Part shown: positions 14,852 through 22,453 of the stretch, one piece after another
Layout of the letters: every line of letters starts with the position of its first letter
How positions within the stretch are numbered: position 1 is the stretch's first letter
Origin: Candidatus Nomurabacteria bacterium
Lineage (GTDB): Bacteria > Patescibacteriota > Minisyncoccia > Phycocordibacterales > UBA9973
Assembly (NCBI GenBank): GCA_023267215.1
Contig: JAHFNS010000002.1
Span: forward strand, 96,149-128,891
DNA: 32,743 nucleotides
Reading direction: 5' to 3'
The notes under the pieces: model-generated
Seen by the model: the letters and a program-made list of their open reading frames with translations, nothing else
What the model was told of the DNA's origin: nothing
Databases searched by the model: none
Program-made: the position numbers and the translations under genes

Positions 14852-15403
14852 TTATTTCCCCTTTAATTTCTCAAAAAGCATAATATCGTACTTGGAATTC
14901 ATTAATAAATCTTCTTTGACCACACCCAATGTTTCCAAAAATTCACACAATTCTTTTTGAATATTTTTTCTAATTTCCATATCAGTATGAGTCACTATTT
15001 TTTCCACCTCAATAAATTCGCCCAAATCTTCAACTTTATCTAGCTCTATTACCATATCTCTATATTTTGTTTGAATTCTCTTTTTATCAACTTTTGAAAC
15101 TTCTTTATATCCTATAAATTTCATTATTTCAATCATCATTGAACTATCCATTATTTCTAATTCCCTCTCCATAGAATCTTGTCTCCCAGATTGGGAAATT
15201 TTTAAGGTAAAAAAATAACGCTTATTTTGCTCACGAACACGAAGTATAGGCGTATTAAGTGGTGGTGGAAAAAACACATCATTGGGAGCAAAAATATGGT
15301 CAATTTGATGCAACTCTTCCGAAAATTTACACCCAAAATCCTTAAGCTTTTTTATAATAGCTTGTCTATCTCTCAATTTAGCTTTTACTTCAACTTCATA
15401 CAT
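14852..15403 (-). CDS. CYTH-domain protein (class IV adenylate cyclase/ThTPase-like)
   Basis: 183 residues. The N-terminus has the defining ExExK motif (MYEVEVKAKL, Glu3/Glu5/Lys7). Later charged strands fit the triphosphate tunnel: ILRVREQNKRYFFTLK, MERELEI, DKKRIQTKYRDMVIELDKVEDLGEFIEVE. CYTH enzymes bind triphosphates with metal ions and act as CyaB-type adenylate cyclases, thiamine-triphosphatases or inorganic triphosphatases. The sequence alone does not say which; the paired EFIEVE and DxVxxLGxF region is common in the CyaB group. It starts after the ndk terminator and is followed by the HAD gene. Confidence 0.85.
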   Translation of the reverse strand: MYEVEVKAKLRDRQAIIKKLKDFGCKFSEELHQIDHIFAPNDVFFPPPLNTPILRVREQNKRYFFTLKISQSGRQDSMERELEIMDSSMMIEIMKFIGYKEVSKVDKKRIQTKYRDMVIELDKVEDLGEFIEVEKIVTHTDMEIRKNIQKELCEFLETLGVVKEDLLMNSKYDIMLFEKLKGK

Positions 15404-15420
15404 GTTGGTTATATTAACAT

Positions 15421-15442
15421 AAAATCCCCTTTCGGGGATTTT
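15421..15442 (-). terminator. intrinsic terminator of ndk
   Basis: A perfect 9-bp stem AAAATCCCC/GGGGATTTT with a TTTC/GAAA loop, 9 bases after the ndk stop. It is symmetrical and could act in both directions. Confidence 0.8.
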
Positions 15443-15450
15443 AATAGTGA

Positions 15451-16035
15451 TTATTCGTCTACTCCAAAACGTTTATAGGTATATGTAGGACTTGTTCCAA
15501 ACCAGTGCTTGATTTCGTGTTCTGCTTCTTCTGGTGTTTCTGAACAATGCATTATATTCATAACTGCACGCTTTTCTTTGTTTGCAAGTGCTGGAGAATC
15601 AATAGAAAAATCTCCTCTTATTGTTCCAACAGCAGCTCTATATGGCAAAGTGTCTCCGGCAATTTTACGAACTATATCAACAGCATGCACGCCTTGTACA
15701 ACCATTTTCACAAGAGGGGCACTTAGCATATAATCAACTAACCATTTTCTTATATCTGGACCAATCTTTGCAGGATCAGTAGTACCAAAATCTGCAACTA
15801 AATCATAGCCATATTTTTCATAAGTACTGACTGTTTTACCACCAAGTCTAGTAATCCATTCTTCGTTCTTTGGATAATGATTATCCATTTGATCATAGAC
15901 AGGCTGAAACATTTCAAGAGCAACAATCTTCAAATCGTGCTGTTCAAGACGTCTAATAACCTCACCTGTTAATCCTTTTCGGACGCCATCTGGCTTTATC
16001 ATCACATATGTTTGTTCTTCTTTTGGATGCTTCAT
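15451..16035 (-). CDS. ndk: nucleoside diphosphate kinase
   Basis: 194 residues. NDK transfers the gamma-phosphate between NTPs and NDPs through a phosphohistidine. YVMIKPDGVRKGL is the N-terminal ATP-site strand, YRAAVGTIRGDFS the nucleotide-binding loop and NIMHCSETPEEAEHEIKHWF the active-site segment with the catalytic His (HC instead of the common HG/HA). The protein is about 50 residues longer than the usual 140-150: extra sequence lies between residues about 52 and 100 (PKNEEWITRLGGKTVS...FGTTDPAKIGPDIRKW), where standard NDK has a short Kpn-loop region. TATAAT lies 22 bases before the ATG, giving a short leader. Confidence 0.95.
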   Translation of the reverse strand: MKHPKEEQTYVMIKPDGVRKGLTGEVIRRLEQHDLKIVALEMFQPVYDQMDNHYPKNEEWITRLGGKTVSTYEKYGYDLVADFGTTDPAKIGPDIRKWLVDYMLSAPLVKMVVQGVHAVDIVRKIAGDTLPYRAAVGTIRGDFSIDSPALANKEKRAVMNIMHCSETPEEAEHEIKHWFGTSPTYTYKRFGVDE

Positions 16036-16085
16036 AAAAACTTTTTATTAAAATTTAATTATAATACACCTATCCTAGCAGATTT

Positions 16086-16141
16086 TAGAGAATTACTCAA
16101 CAAAAATATAAAATAGTGCTTTTTTATATTTTTATTCTCTA
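16086..16141 (-). terminator. AT-rich hairpin after the VirD4-like gene
   Basis: TAGAGAAT at 16086-16093 pairs with ATTCTCTA at 16134-16141, and an inner AAAAATATAAAA/TTTTATATTTTT stem is closed by a short loop. It overlaps the stop codon of the VirD4-like gene and precedes ndk. It is a hairpin for certain, a terminator by position. Confidence 0.5.
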
Positions 16142-18898
16142 TTGCATGGAGGAATACCTTGCCATGATTTCAGTTTCGACTTCTTCTCTATCACGGCCGT
16201 ATTTTAGATATGAAAGTTGCTTCAAGCTATCGACAATATCTTTATTCCCCTCTTCTGGGGCTAGGGTTTTAATATTGAAAGGTTTTGTCGGCTGACCATT
16301 TACAAGCATACTCATGTAAGCATTGTAATTGTCGAGCTTGGTGATATCATTCGCATTAAAGATCGGTTTGAACTTTGGTTCTAGGAATGTTGCATCTTCT
16401 GTGCCGACACGGAACACTGCCATAGAACCGACGTTTCCAAAAACAGAATTTTTTATTTTTTCATCGAGCTGAGTGATGTACTGATGAGCGATATTTAATG
16501 ACAATCTGTATTTTCTAGCTTCAGATAAAATAGATGAGATAGAATCCGTCGTCACATTTTGAAACTCATCTATATAAAGATAAAAGTCATTCATGGGTTT
16601 ACCAAACATGTCCACCCTCGAGAGTGCTGCCATCTGAATCTTGCCCACCAAAACAAGACCGATAAGGTTCGCATTTATATCCCCTAGTCTACCCTTTGAA
16701 AGATTGACTAGTAGAATTTTTTTCTCGTCCATTATTTTTCTAAAATTAAATACGGAGTTTTGTTGAAGGACGACAGGACGCATGATGTCGTTTGAAATAA
16801 AGTTATCAAACTTTGAAGAGATGTAAGGCACGAAGTTCGCCAGAGATTGATCTCCGCTCGTTTGTTCAGCTGAAACCCAGAATTGTTTAATGATCGGATT
16901 CTTACATTTAGCAATTTTTTTATCGCGAAATTCTTTATCTGCCAAGACTCTGGTGATCTCAAGCAAGGTCGAGCCAGACTCTGGGTCTTCCATCACCAAG
17001 AAGGCACTATTTCTGAAATACTGTTCAAACATAGCCCCTCCTCCCACTTTCATGTCGAAAAGTTTATTGAAAATACCCATCATTTCATTCACTACGAATG
17101 TTTTCTGTTCAGGATAATTTGGGTCATATTCGAGCATATTTAAGCCCATTGGTCGTGCCGTATAAGCTGGGTCGAAATATATCACATCATCCACGCGCTC
17201 TTTCGGAATGCGAGACAATATGGTCTGGATATCTGTGCCGTGTGGGTCGATATAGCAACAACCATCACCATTTTTTATATCTTGAGTTATCATATTCAGC
17301 ATGATATTCGTCTTACCTGTACCCGTCTGACCGATGACATAGAAATGTCGCATACGGTCTTCACGAGACATGTGGATCATTGTATCTTTACCTCTATAAC
17401 TATTTACACCTAGTATAATACCCTCCTTCCCCATCTCAATAGGAGCTGGGGCAATACCAGCTTTTGCTTCTTTTAATTGAGGTTGGCTACCTATGCCAAT
17501 TGGAAAATGAAAGACCGATGAAAGCTCTTTCAAGTTCATTGGCAAAATTTTATTATTTGCAAATACACGATAAGAAAAATCATGAAAAAGTTCTTTTAAA
17601 GCAATTCCTTCTGCTTTTTCAAAAACAAAAGAATTGCTGGCTGGTTCTGAAAATTGATTAAAAGATGATTCTATTTCCGATAAAATATCTTCAGCTCTTT
17701 CCTTGGTCGGAGCAGAAGCAATGACTCGAATATTTGCTTTCATAATTGAACTTTTCATTTTATTGCCTATTTTTTCAGCAGCCCCTTCATCTACTGCTCT
17801 TCTTCCAGCTATATATTTTTCTTTTACCTCTTCTTTTTTCTTTTTTTCAAAAAATAATTCTTTGGTCGCTTTCAATAATGCATGATTAAATTTATATAAG
17901 TTATCATTTGCATGTTTCACTGACATTCCACTTTTTACATCATCTAATATCATATGAAATTCATTAATAAATTTTTCACCTGCAGGCGCCACTACAAGCT
18001 GAATAGCTGCTCCTTCTCCTTCTGTTTTCAATTTAGAAAAAACATTTAGAATGTTGTTCATTGGGTCATAGTCAATCTGATCATAAGTCTTTATCGGCAA
18101 TACCGAACGTTCAGAAAATATAGCATAAGCACCAGCTGAACTGCCTTGTTCATTGAAAACATTATAATCTTCCGCTACTTCTTTTATTTTTGCATCGTGG
18201 TAAAAAGAAAGAATTTGTTTTTCAAAAAGTGAAAGATGTTTATTCGGTATTCCAGCAAAAATAATCACCTCATCAGAGATATGATTAAGTGCTATCTCTA
18301 GTGTAAAATAATTTTCTCTTTCATTGTTTTTACCTTCCGAAATAGATTGCATCCCAGCATAAAACTGCTCCATGGCTCCAATAAATTCCTTAAAACCCTT
18401 TTGTTTATCTGTTTCTTCTTTGGGTGGAGGCAAGGTTATCTCAAAAAGAGTCATATTTAAAGCTTTATATAAAGAAGTGCCTTCCTTTAGATCTGGCACT
18501 TTGCCCGTTTTTAAATATTGAATCAATATTCGATGGAAGTCATTATCTATATGAGGATTGTTCATTGACTCTACGACAGACAAAGCATTGCGGATACCCT
18601 TACTGATCATAATTCCTAAAAGTTCTTCCATTATTTTATCGTGCTGTTCTGGTTTTAATTTTAAAACAATTTCTTCAGTTTCTTGTTTGTTTAAAACATT
18701 ATTTTTATGCACAACTTCCTCTACTGGTTTTTCTCTATAATTTTTAATGACTTCTTTTACAACATCTTCACTTCCGTGTTCAAAATGACCATTGTTTATG
18801 AGTTCTTGTTCTCTCTCGGCGACATGTGCACGCAAATAACTAAGCTCTTCTTCTGGAGTCTTAAATTTTGGAGCTTCATTTAAAAATGCTTCAGCCAT
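16139..18898 (-). CDS. VirD4/TraG-like ATPase (type IV secretion coupling-protein family), soluble
   Basis: 919 residues. A long N-terminal region (1 to about 500) of charged helices has no membrane segment. The C-terminal ATPase has HFYVIGQTGTGKTNIML (Walker A, about residue 522), CYIDPHGTDIQTIL, RPMGLNMLEYD and FYLYIDEFQNVTTDSI (Walker B with the DEFQN motif), then LNIAHQYITQLDEKI, as in TraG/VirD4/TraD DNA pumps. Classical coupling proteins carry N-terminal TM helices; here none is present, so it must be recruited or act in the cytoplasm. No relaxase, VirB or pilus gene lies nearby. Proteins of this kind are widespread in CPR genomes, where DNA uptake or pilus-linked roles have been proposed but not shown. 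An extended -10 (TGATATAAT) lies six bases before the ATG: leaderless mRNA. Confidence 0.8.
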   Translation of the reverse strand: MAEAFLNEAPKFKTPEEELSYLRAHVAEREQELINNGHFEHGSEDVVKEVIKNYREKPVEEVVHKNNVLNKQETEEIVLKLKPEQHDKIMEELLGIMISKGIRNALSVVESMNNPHIDNDFHRILIQYLKTGKVPDLKEGTSLYKALNMTLFEITLPPPKEETDKQKGFKEFIGAMEQFYAGMQSISEGKNNERENYFTLEIALNHISDEVIIFAGIPNKHLSLFEKQILSFYHDAKIKEVAEDYNVFNEQGSSAGAYAIFSERSVLPIKTYDQIDYDPMNNILNVFSKLKTEGEGAAIQLVVAPAGEKFINEFHMILDDVKSGMSVKHANDNLYKFNHALLKATKELFFEKKKKEEVKEKYIAGRRAVDEGAAEKIGNKMKSSIMKANIRVIASAPTKERAEDILSEIESSFNQFSEPASNSFVFEKAEGIALKELFHDFSYRVFANNKILPMNLKELSSVFHFPIGIGSQPQLKEAKAGIAPAPIEMGKEGIILGVNSYRGKDTMIHMSREDRMRHFYVIGQTGTGKTNIMLNMITQDIKNGDGCCYIDPHGTDIQTILSRIPKERVDDVIYFDPAYTARPMGLNMLEYDPNYPEQKTFVVNEMMGIFNKLFDMKVGGGAMFEQYFRNSAFLVMEDPESGSTLLEITRVLADKEFRDKKIAKCKNPIIKQFWVSAEQTSGDQSLANFVPYISSKFDNFISNDIMRPVVLQQNSVFNFRKIMDEKKILLVNLSKGRLGDINANLIGLVLVGKIQMAALSRVDMFGKPMNDFYLYIDEFQNVTTDSISSILSEARKYRLSLNIAHQYITQLDEKIKNSVFGNVGSMAVFRVGTEDATFLEPKFKPIFNANDITKLDNYNAYMSMLVNGQPTKPFNIKTLAPEEGNKDIVDSLKQLSYLKYGRDREEVETEIMARYSSMQ

Positions 18899-18904
18899 AG
18901 TTTA

Positions 18905-18913
18905 ATTATATCA
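18905..18913 (-). promoter_or_regulatory. extended -10 promoter, leaderless start of the VirD4-like gene
   Basis: TGATATAAT on the minus strand, six bases from the ATG. It is identical to the element before the YvcK-HAD gene and lies between the ATG and the large palindrome at 18925-19022. Confidence 0.6.
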
Positions 18914-18924
18914 CAAGCCGTTTT

Positions 18925-19022
18925 GAAAAAATCTAGAAAATTACTTTTTAGAATGGTCTGGCCGGGGTTCGGGGCCCCGGGGAACCGAGGACCTTATAAA
19001 AAGTATTTTTCTAGATTTTTTC
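18925..19022. repeat. 98-bp nested palindrome between map and the VirD4-like gene
   Basis: Outer AT-rich arms (GAAAAAATCTAGAAAA.. at 18925 and its near-complement ending at 19022) enclose a TACTTTTTA/TAAAAAGTA segment, then a GC-rich core centred on GGGGCCCC at 18971-18978. Almost the whole intergenic region can fold into one hairpin with few mismatches. It abuts the map stop codon. Function is unknown; it could terminate map transcription or be a mobile palindrome. Confidence 0.75.
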
Positions 19023-19792
19023 TAGACTTTCGTTAGTATTTCTGGTTCACCATCAGTTATTAAAATCGTATGTTCAAAATGAGCACTTTTTTTCGCGTCA
19101 GCCGTTCGAAAAGTCCATCCATCTCTATCTAGATCTACATGTTTTGTTCCATTATTTAACATTGGCTCTATGGCTATGACCATCCCTGGCACAAGCTTCG
19201 CACCAGTATTTGCTTTACCAAAATTAGGAATATAAGGATCTTCGTGAATATATTTGCCGACACCATGCCCAGCTAAAACCTCTACGATTCCATATTTATG
19301 TCTTTGAACAAAACCTTCGATAGCAGCACCTATATCTCCAACTCTATACCCTCCTCGTGCAGCATCTATACCTACCTCCAATGCCTTTTCTGTCGTATTT
19401 ATTAATTTTTGAGATCCACTACTCACCTCGCCCACAGGCACAGTGATAGCCATATCTGTAAAAAGTCCATTGTGTTTCAAACCCAAATCAAGAGATACTA
19501 TATCTCCTTCTTTTAAGATTTTCTTTTCACTAGGAATTCCATGCACCACTTCATTATTCACTGAGACGCAAAGTGAAGCTGGGTACGGAGTTTCTGCTCC
19601 TTCTGGAAGATAGTTCAAGAAGGCTGGTTCATCTCCCATTTCTTTTATGAGCTTATAAGCATAGGCATCCAAATCTTTCGTAGAAATACCAGGTTTCACT
19701 ATGCCTCTAACCTTATACAAAACAGTGGCGAGTCTTTTCCCGCCTTCTCTTAGTATTTCTATTTCTTTTGGTGTTTTAATTATTATTGCCAT
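19022..19792 (-). CDS. map: methionine aminopeptidase type I
   Basis: 256 residues, type Ia length. It removes the initiator Met from nascent proteins with a dinuclear metal site. The ligands are visible in order: SLDLGLKHNGLFTDMAITV (two Asp), LAGHGVGKYIHEDPYIPN (His), IAIEPML (Glu) and FEHTILIT (Glu), plus the conserved His of EVVHGIPS that contacts the substrate. It follows pyrH on the same strand with a palindrome in the 105-base gap. The adk-pyrH-map order recalls the secY-adk-map arrangement of the spc operon. Confidence 0.97.
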   Translation of the reverse strand: MAIIIKTPKEIEILREGGKRLATVLYKVRGIVKPGISTKDLDAYAYKLIKEMGDEPAFLNYLPEGAETPYPASLCVSVNNEVVHGIPSEKKILKEGDIVSLDLGLKHNGLFTDMAITVPVGEVSSGSQKLINTTEKALEVGIDAARGGYRVGDIGAAIEGFVQRHKYGIVEVLAGHGVGKYIHEDPYIPNFGKANTGAKLVPGMVIAIEPMLNNGTKHVDLDRDGWTFRTADAKKSAHFEHTILITDGEPEILTKV

Positions 19793-19804
19793 GTTTTATA
19801 CTTT

Positions 19805-19899
19805 AAGATTTTGAAAATAAAAATTTTAAGAGTCGTGTTGGTCCCCTGCCCTTATGCCCCCGAGGGCGAAGGCTCAAAAATTTTTGATTTTCAAAATTT
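19805..19899. repeat. 95-bp nested palindrome between pyrH and map
   Basis: AT-rich arms (AAGATTTTGAAAATAAAAAT at the left; the complement of AAATTTTGAAAATCAAAAAT at the right end) flank a GC-rich core with CCCTGCCC and GCCCCCGAGGGC (19856-19867). The layout matches the 18925-19022 palindrome: an AT-rich outer stem that includes the stop codon of the upstream gene, and a GC-rich inner stem. Confidence 0.65.
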
Positions 19900-20581
19900 A
19901 CGAAATAGTCGTCCCTAAAAATTCTTCCCCATTCAAATACTTTTCTAAATTACTTATCGGCTTGCCATTCATTATCACTACCTCCATCCCCTCCTTCTCT
20001 GCCATCTCTGACGCTATTGGATCAAAAGGAGAGTTTAATCCTGGGTGCCAATCTTTGGGAATCAATTTTCTATAATCTGCCCAAGAAATCTTCTCAATCT
20101 TTTTCGCATCTTTGTTTACTTTCGGATCAGAATCATAAACATAATCTGTGTTGGAAAGATTTATAACTTTTTTCGCACCAATCGTCTTTGCAGCTTGTAC
20201 AGCATTCCAATCTGAACTCCAACCAGGTTTATAAGCTGAACCTATAACTACCGGCTTTTCTAAATCAATAGGTTCTGTGGGATCTTTTATTATTTTAGGA
20301 TATGTATAGTCTCTAAAGACAACTCTTAAGAGTTGAGCATTTAATCGGAGAGATGCAATCCCTATCCAATCCAAGTCTTCATTTGAAGGATTAGATAATA
20401 ATTTAGCTGCTTCATTATAACGTCGACAAATTTTTCCACCTCCAGTTATTATTATAAATTTTTTACCTATCTTTATTTGAGAGATAACTAATTCTTTAAA
20501 GTCTTTCAAGAAATCAACATCAATTTCATTAGGAATAATTAGTGAACCACCTAGTGAAATGACAATAATTTCTTCTTTCAT
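19898..20581 (-). CDS. pyrH: UMP kinase, archaeal-like type
   Basis: 227 residues from ATG 20579-20581 (MKEEIIVISLGGSL). The longer frame would need a TTG at 20602 and overlap adk. UMP kinase makes UDP for pyrimidine nucleotides. Amino-acid-kinase family motifs: ISLGGSLI, IIITGGGKICRRYNEAA, DWIGIASLRLNAQLL, then VINLSNTDYVYDSDPKVNKDAKKIEK. The last block and the short overall length resemble archaeal UMP kinases more than the usual bacterial hexameric PyrH, judging from memory of the families. It starts 7 bases after the adk stop, so the two are an operon. Confidence 0.85.
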   Translation of the reverse strand: MKEEIIVISLGGSLIIPNEIDVDFLKDFKELVISQIKIGKKFIIITGGGKICRRYNEAAKLLSNPSNEDLDWIGIASLRLNAQLLRVVFRDYTYPKIIKDPTEPIDLEKPVVIGSAYKPGWSSDWNAVQAAKTIGAKKVINLSNTDYVYDSDPKVNKDAKKIEKISWADYRKLIPKDWHPGLNSPFDPIASEMAEKEGMEVVIMNGKPISNLEKYLNGEEFLGTTIS

Positions 20582-20588
20582 AAATAAA

Positions 20589-21194
20589 TTAGTTCGAAGC
20601 AAAACCTAATTTGCTAATAATCTCTTTATGAACTTCTTCAATAGTTTGCTCACCATTGATATCAATCATCTCATAATCTGATTTTCCTTTAAAATATTCC
20701 ATAGAAGGAACAACATCATCAAAAAACATTTTTATTCTTCGAGAAATTCCTTCTTCAGTATCGTCTTTACGTCCACGTGATAAATTTCTTTTTACAGCTT
20801 CTTCTTGTTTAACATTAATATAAATTATTTTTATATTATACCTTTTGTAAAATTTCATGAGATCCTCAAAATTTTTTGACTGAGCTACTGCTCTTGGATA
20901 CCCATCGACTACAAGATGCTTTTGGTCTGTCAAAGAAGAGATAAGAATATTAGTAAAAAGCGAGTTAGTTATAAAGTCGGGCACCAGTATCCCATTATCG
21001 TGAAATTCTTTTATAATATTTCCTGTATAATTCCCTGAATTTATAAGCTCTCTGAACCCTTCCCCTGGACCAGCATACACTACCTCTTTCCCATTTCTTA
21101 CTTTTAAAAAATCTGTTAAGAGCTTTATTTGAGTCCCTTTTCCGGAGCCCATTATTCCAAAAAACACAAATGTTTCAATAGTTTCGTTTGACAT
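20589..21194 (-). CDS. adk: adenylate kinase
   Basis: 201 residues. Adenylate kinase interconverts AMP+ATP and 2 ADP. P-loop FGIMGSGKGTQIKLL (about 13-27), AMP-site YAGPGEGFRELI, LVVDGYPRAVAQ (usual DGFPR) and SRGRKDDTEEGISRRI, where the lid is short and lacks the zinc-finger Cys, as in short-form Adk. The transcription start predicted from TTGATT, 17-base spacer and TATTCT lies at the ATG itself (leaderless). It heads adk-pyrH-map. The upstream gene on the other strand encodes a related P-loop kinase. Confidence 0.93.
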   Translation of the reverse strand: MSNETIETFVFFGIMGSGKGTQIKLLTDFLKVRNGKEVVYAGPGEGFRELINSGNYTGNIIKEFHDNGILVPDFITNSLFTNILISSLTDQKHLVVDGYPRAVAQSKNFEDLMKFYKRYNIKIIYINVKQEEAVKRNLSRGRKDDTEEGISRRIKMFFDDVVPSMEYFKGKSDYEMIDINGEQTIEEVHKEIISKLGFASN

Positions 21195-21200
21195 AATCTA

Positions 21201-21229
21201 AGAATACAAAATTTAAGTAGATAAATCAA
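21201..21229 (-). promoter_or_regulatory. promoter of adk (leaderless)
   Basis: -35 TTGATT (complement at 21224-21229), 17-base spacer, -10 TATTCT (complement at 21201-21206), then six bases to the ATG. The -35 is the outermost part of the palindrome at 21224-21303. Confidence 0.65.
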
Positions 21230-21303
21230 CCTCACCCCGTCTGCTACTGCATCCACCCCTCTCCATTTTAAGAAATGGAGAGGGGTCAGGGGTGAGGTGA
21301 ATT
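21224..21303. repeat. palindrome in the divergent adk promoter region
   Basis: An outer stem AATCAACCTCACCCC/GGGGTGAGGTGAATT (21224-21238 with 21289-21303, one mismatch) encloses an inner 13-bp perfect stem CCCCTCTCCATTT/AAATGGAGAGGGG (21256-21268 with 21273-21285). The GC-rich element sits between two divergent genes, and its ends provide or abut the -35 regions in both directions. Confidence 0.75.
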
Positions 21304-21331
21304 TTAGTGATAAATATGCTTTAATAGGTAC

Positions 21332-21934
21332 ATGAAAAAACTTGGATTCCACGTCATATTACTCGGGATGATTACCTCTGGTAAAGATACTCAGTCAAAA
21401 ATTCTAAAAGATAAATACCCTCTCAAGTCTGTCGAGTCTGGAATTTACTGGCGCAAACTGTTAAAAGAAAAAAGTGCTGACGGAGAATGGGTAAGACGCA
21501 CGACAGGACAAGGAAAGCCTGCTCCTGTGGCACTAATGAAGAAGTTTTTAATCAGAGAAATATCAAATAAACCTAAAAATAAAGATTTATTATTTTTAGG
21601 CAATCCAAGGTTAAAACCAGAAGCTCAACTATTAAAGAAAATATTCGCTTCGAACAAAGAAGACTTCTTGGCACTTTATATAAGCCTCCCCGACAGTGAA
21701 GTTTACAAACGTTCTATGAAACGTAAATCTGGAAATATGAAAAAGGATTATAAAATCCTTGATACAAATAATTTAATAAAAACTAGAATCAAATGGCACA
21801 AAGACCAAGTCGGTAAAACTGTAAAATATTTTCAAAGCCTAGGTAAACTAAAAATAATCAACGGCAATCAACCCATCCCAAAAGTCACAAAAGATATTCT
21901 AAAGGAAATAGAAAAATACTCTAAGACAAAATAA
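21332..21934 (+). CDS. adenylate-kinase-like P-loop kinase paralogue
   Basis: 200 residues. The N-terminus GFHVILLGMITSGKDTQSKIL has a P-loop (GxxxxGK-D-T) that aligns with Adk but has Asp where Adk has Gly after the Lys. ESGIYWRKLL replaces the Adk STGD/LR region, LFLGNPRLKPEAQLL stands for the DGFPR segment (GNPR), and the lid region (KRSMKRKSGNMKKDYKILD) is short and basic. It is therefore a nucleotide kinase relative of unknown substrate, divergent from and next to adk. A TTTAAT box six bases before the ATG could give a leaderless mRNA. It ends in a strong terminator. Confidence 0.75.
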   Translation: MKKLGFHVILLGMITSGKDTQSKILKDKYPLKSVESGIYWRKLLKEKSADGEWVRRTTGQGKPAPVALMKKFLIREISNKPKNKDLLFLGNPRLKPEAQLLKKIFASNKEDFLALYISLPDSEVYKRSMKRKSGNMKKDYKILDTNNLIKTRIKWHKDQVGKTVKYFQSLGKLKIINGNQPIPKVTKDILKEIEKYSKTK

Positions 21935-21960
21935 AATACCAAGGGGAACCCTTGGTATTT
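21934..21960. terminator. bidirectional terminator
   Basis: A perfect 12-bp stem AAATACCAAGGG/CCCTTGGTATTT with a GAA loop, between the kinase paralogue and the convergent asparaginase-like gene. It starts within the kinase stop codon region. Confidence 0.8.
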
Positions 21961-21972
21961 GTTAAACATTTA

Positions 21973-22434
21973 CTATTGGATACAACTTGTTGCTCCGTTA
22001 AGATACAAGTAAATTCCAGATTCCATTGATTCTACTTTACCTAAGATAAACCCTAAATTAAATAAAGCGTCAGTCATATTATCGTCCATATAATATTCAG
22101 AACCAACAAAATAAATTACCTTGCTTTTATTTCTTGAATCTCTGAGCAGTTTCTTTTTTATAAACTCTGCAGTCTCTCTCATGGTAATTGTCCCATGAGT
22201 CACAACAATATGTTCAGCTCCACTTCCCTTGATTTCTTGTAAAAGAAGTTTTCTTTCGTCATCTTTTAATTCCCTGCTATCTTTCATAGATATTTTAGAA
22301 AAGACCAGCCCAGGTTTTTTAGATGTCTTTTCGAGATAATTAGGAATGTCTTCGAAACCAGATTCTTTGCCTTCATTCTTCATAGTGGAACTTATATTCC
22401 CTCCCATAATCATGATATTAATGGGTTTTCTCAT
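21973..22434 (-). CDS. asparaginase N-domain-like protein
   Basis: 153 residues from ATG 22432-22434 (MRKPINIMIMGGNIS), chosen because GGGAG lies 8 bases upstream. A longer frame to 22494 would overlap the preceding gene. The sequence resembles the N-terminal domain of L-asparaginase: MIMGGNISST at the place of TGGTIA, and IVVTHGTITMRETAEFI at the place of the second motif HGTDTMEETA, where the catalytic Asp is replaced by Ile. There is no C-terminal domain. Asparaginase activity is therefore doubtful; a ligand-binding or other hydrolytic role is possible. It is co-transcribed with the small gene upstream. Confidence 0.65.
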   Translation of the reverse strand: MRKPINIMIMGGNISSTMKNEGKESGFEDIPNYLEKTSKKPGLVFSKISMKDSRELKDDERKLLLQEIKGSGAEHIVVTHGTITMRETAEFIKKKLLRDSRNKSKVIYFVGSEYYMDDNMTDALFNLGFILGKVESMESGIYLYLNGATSCIQ

Positions 22435-22453
22435 AACTAGTACTCCCTTTTTA

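Noticed and set aside
16139-18898. Integrated conjugative element
   Set aside because: There is no integrase, relaxase, VirB gene or attachment repeat around the VirD4-like gene; neighbours are housekeeping genes.
20582-20602. TTG start of pyrH overlapping adk
   Set aside because: An ATG seven codons later gives the conserved start and no overlap.
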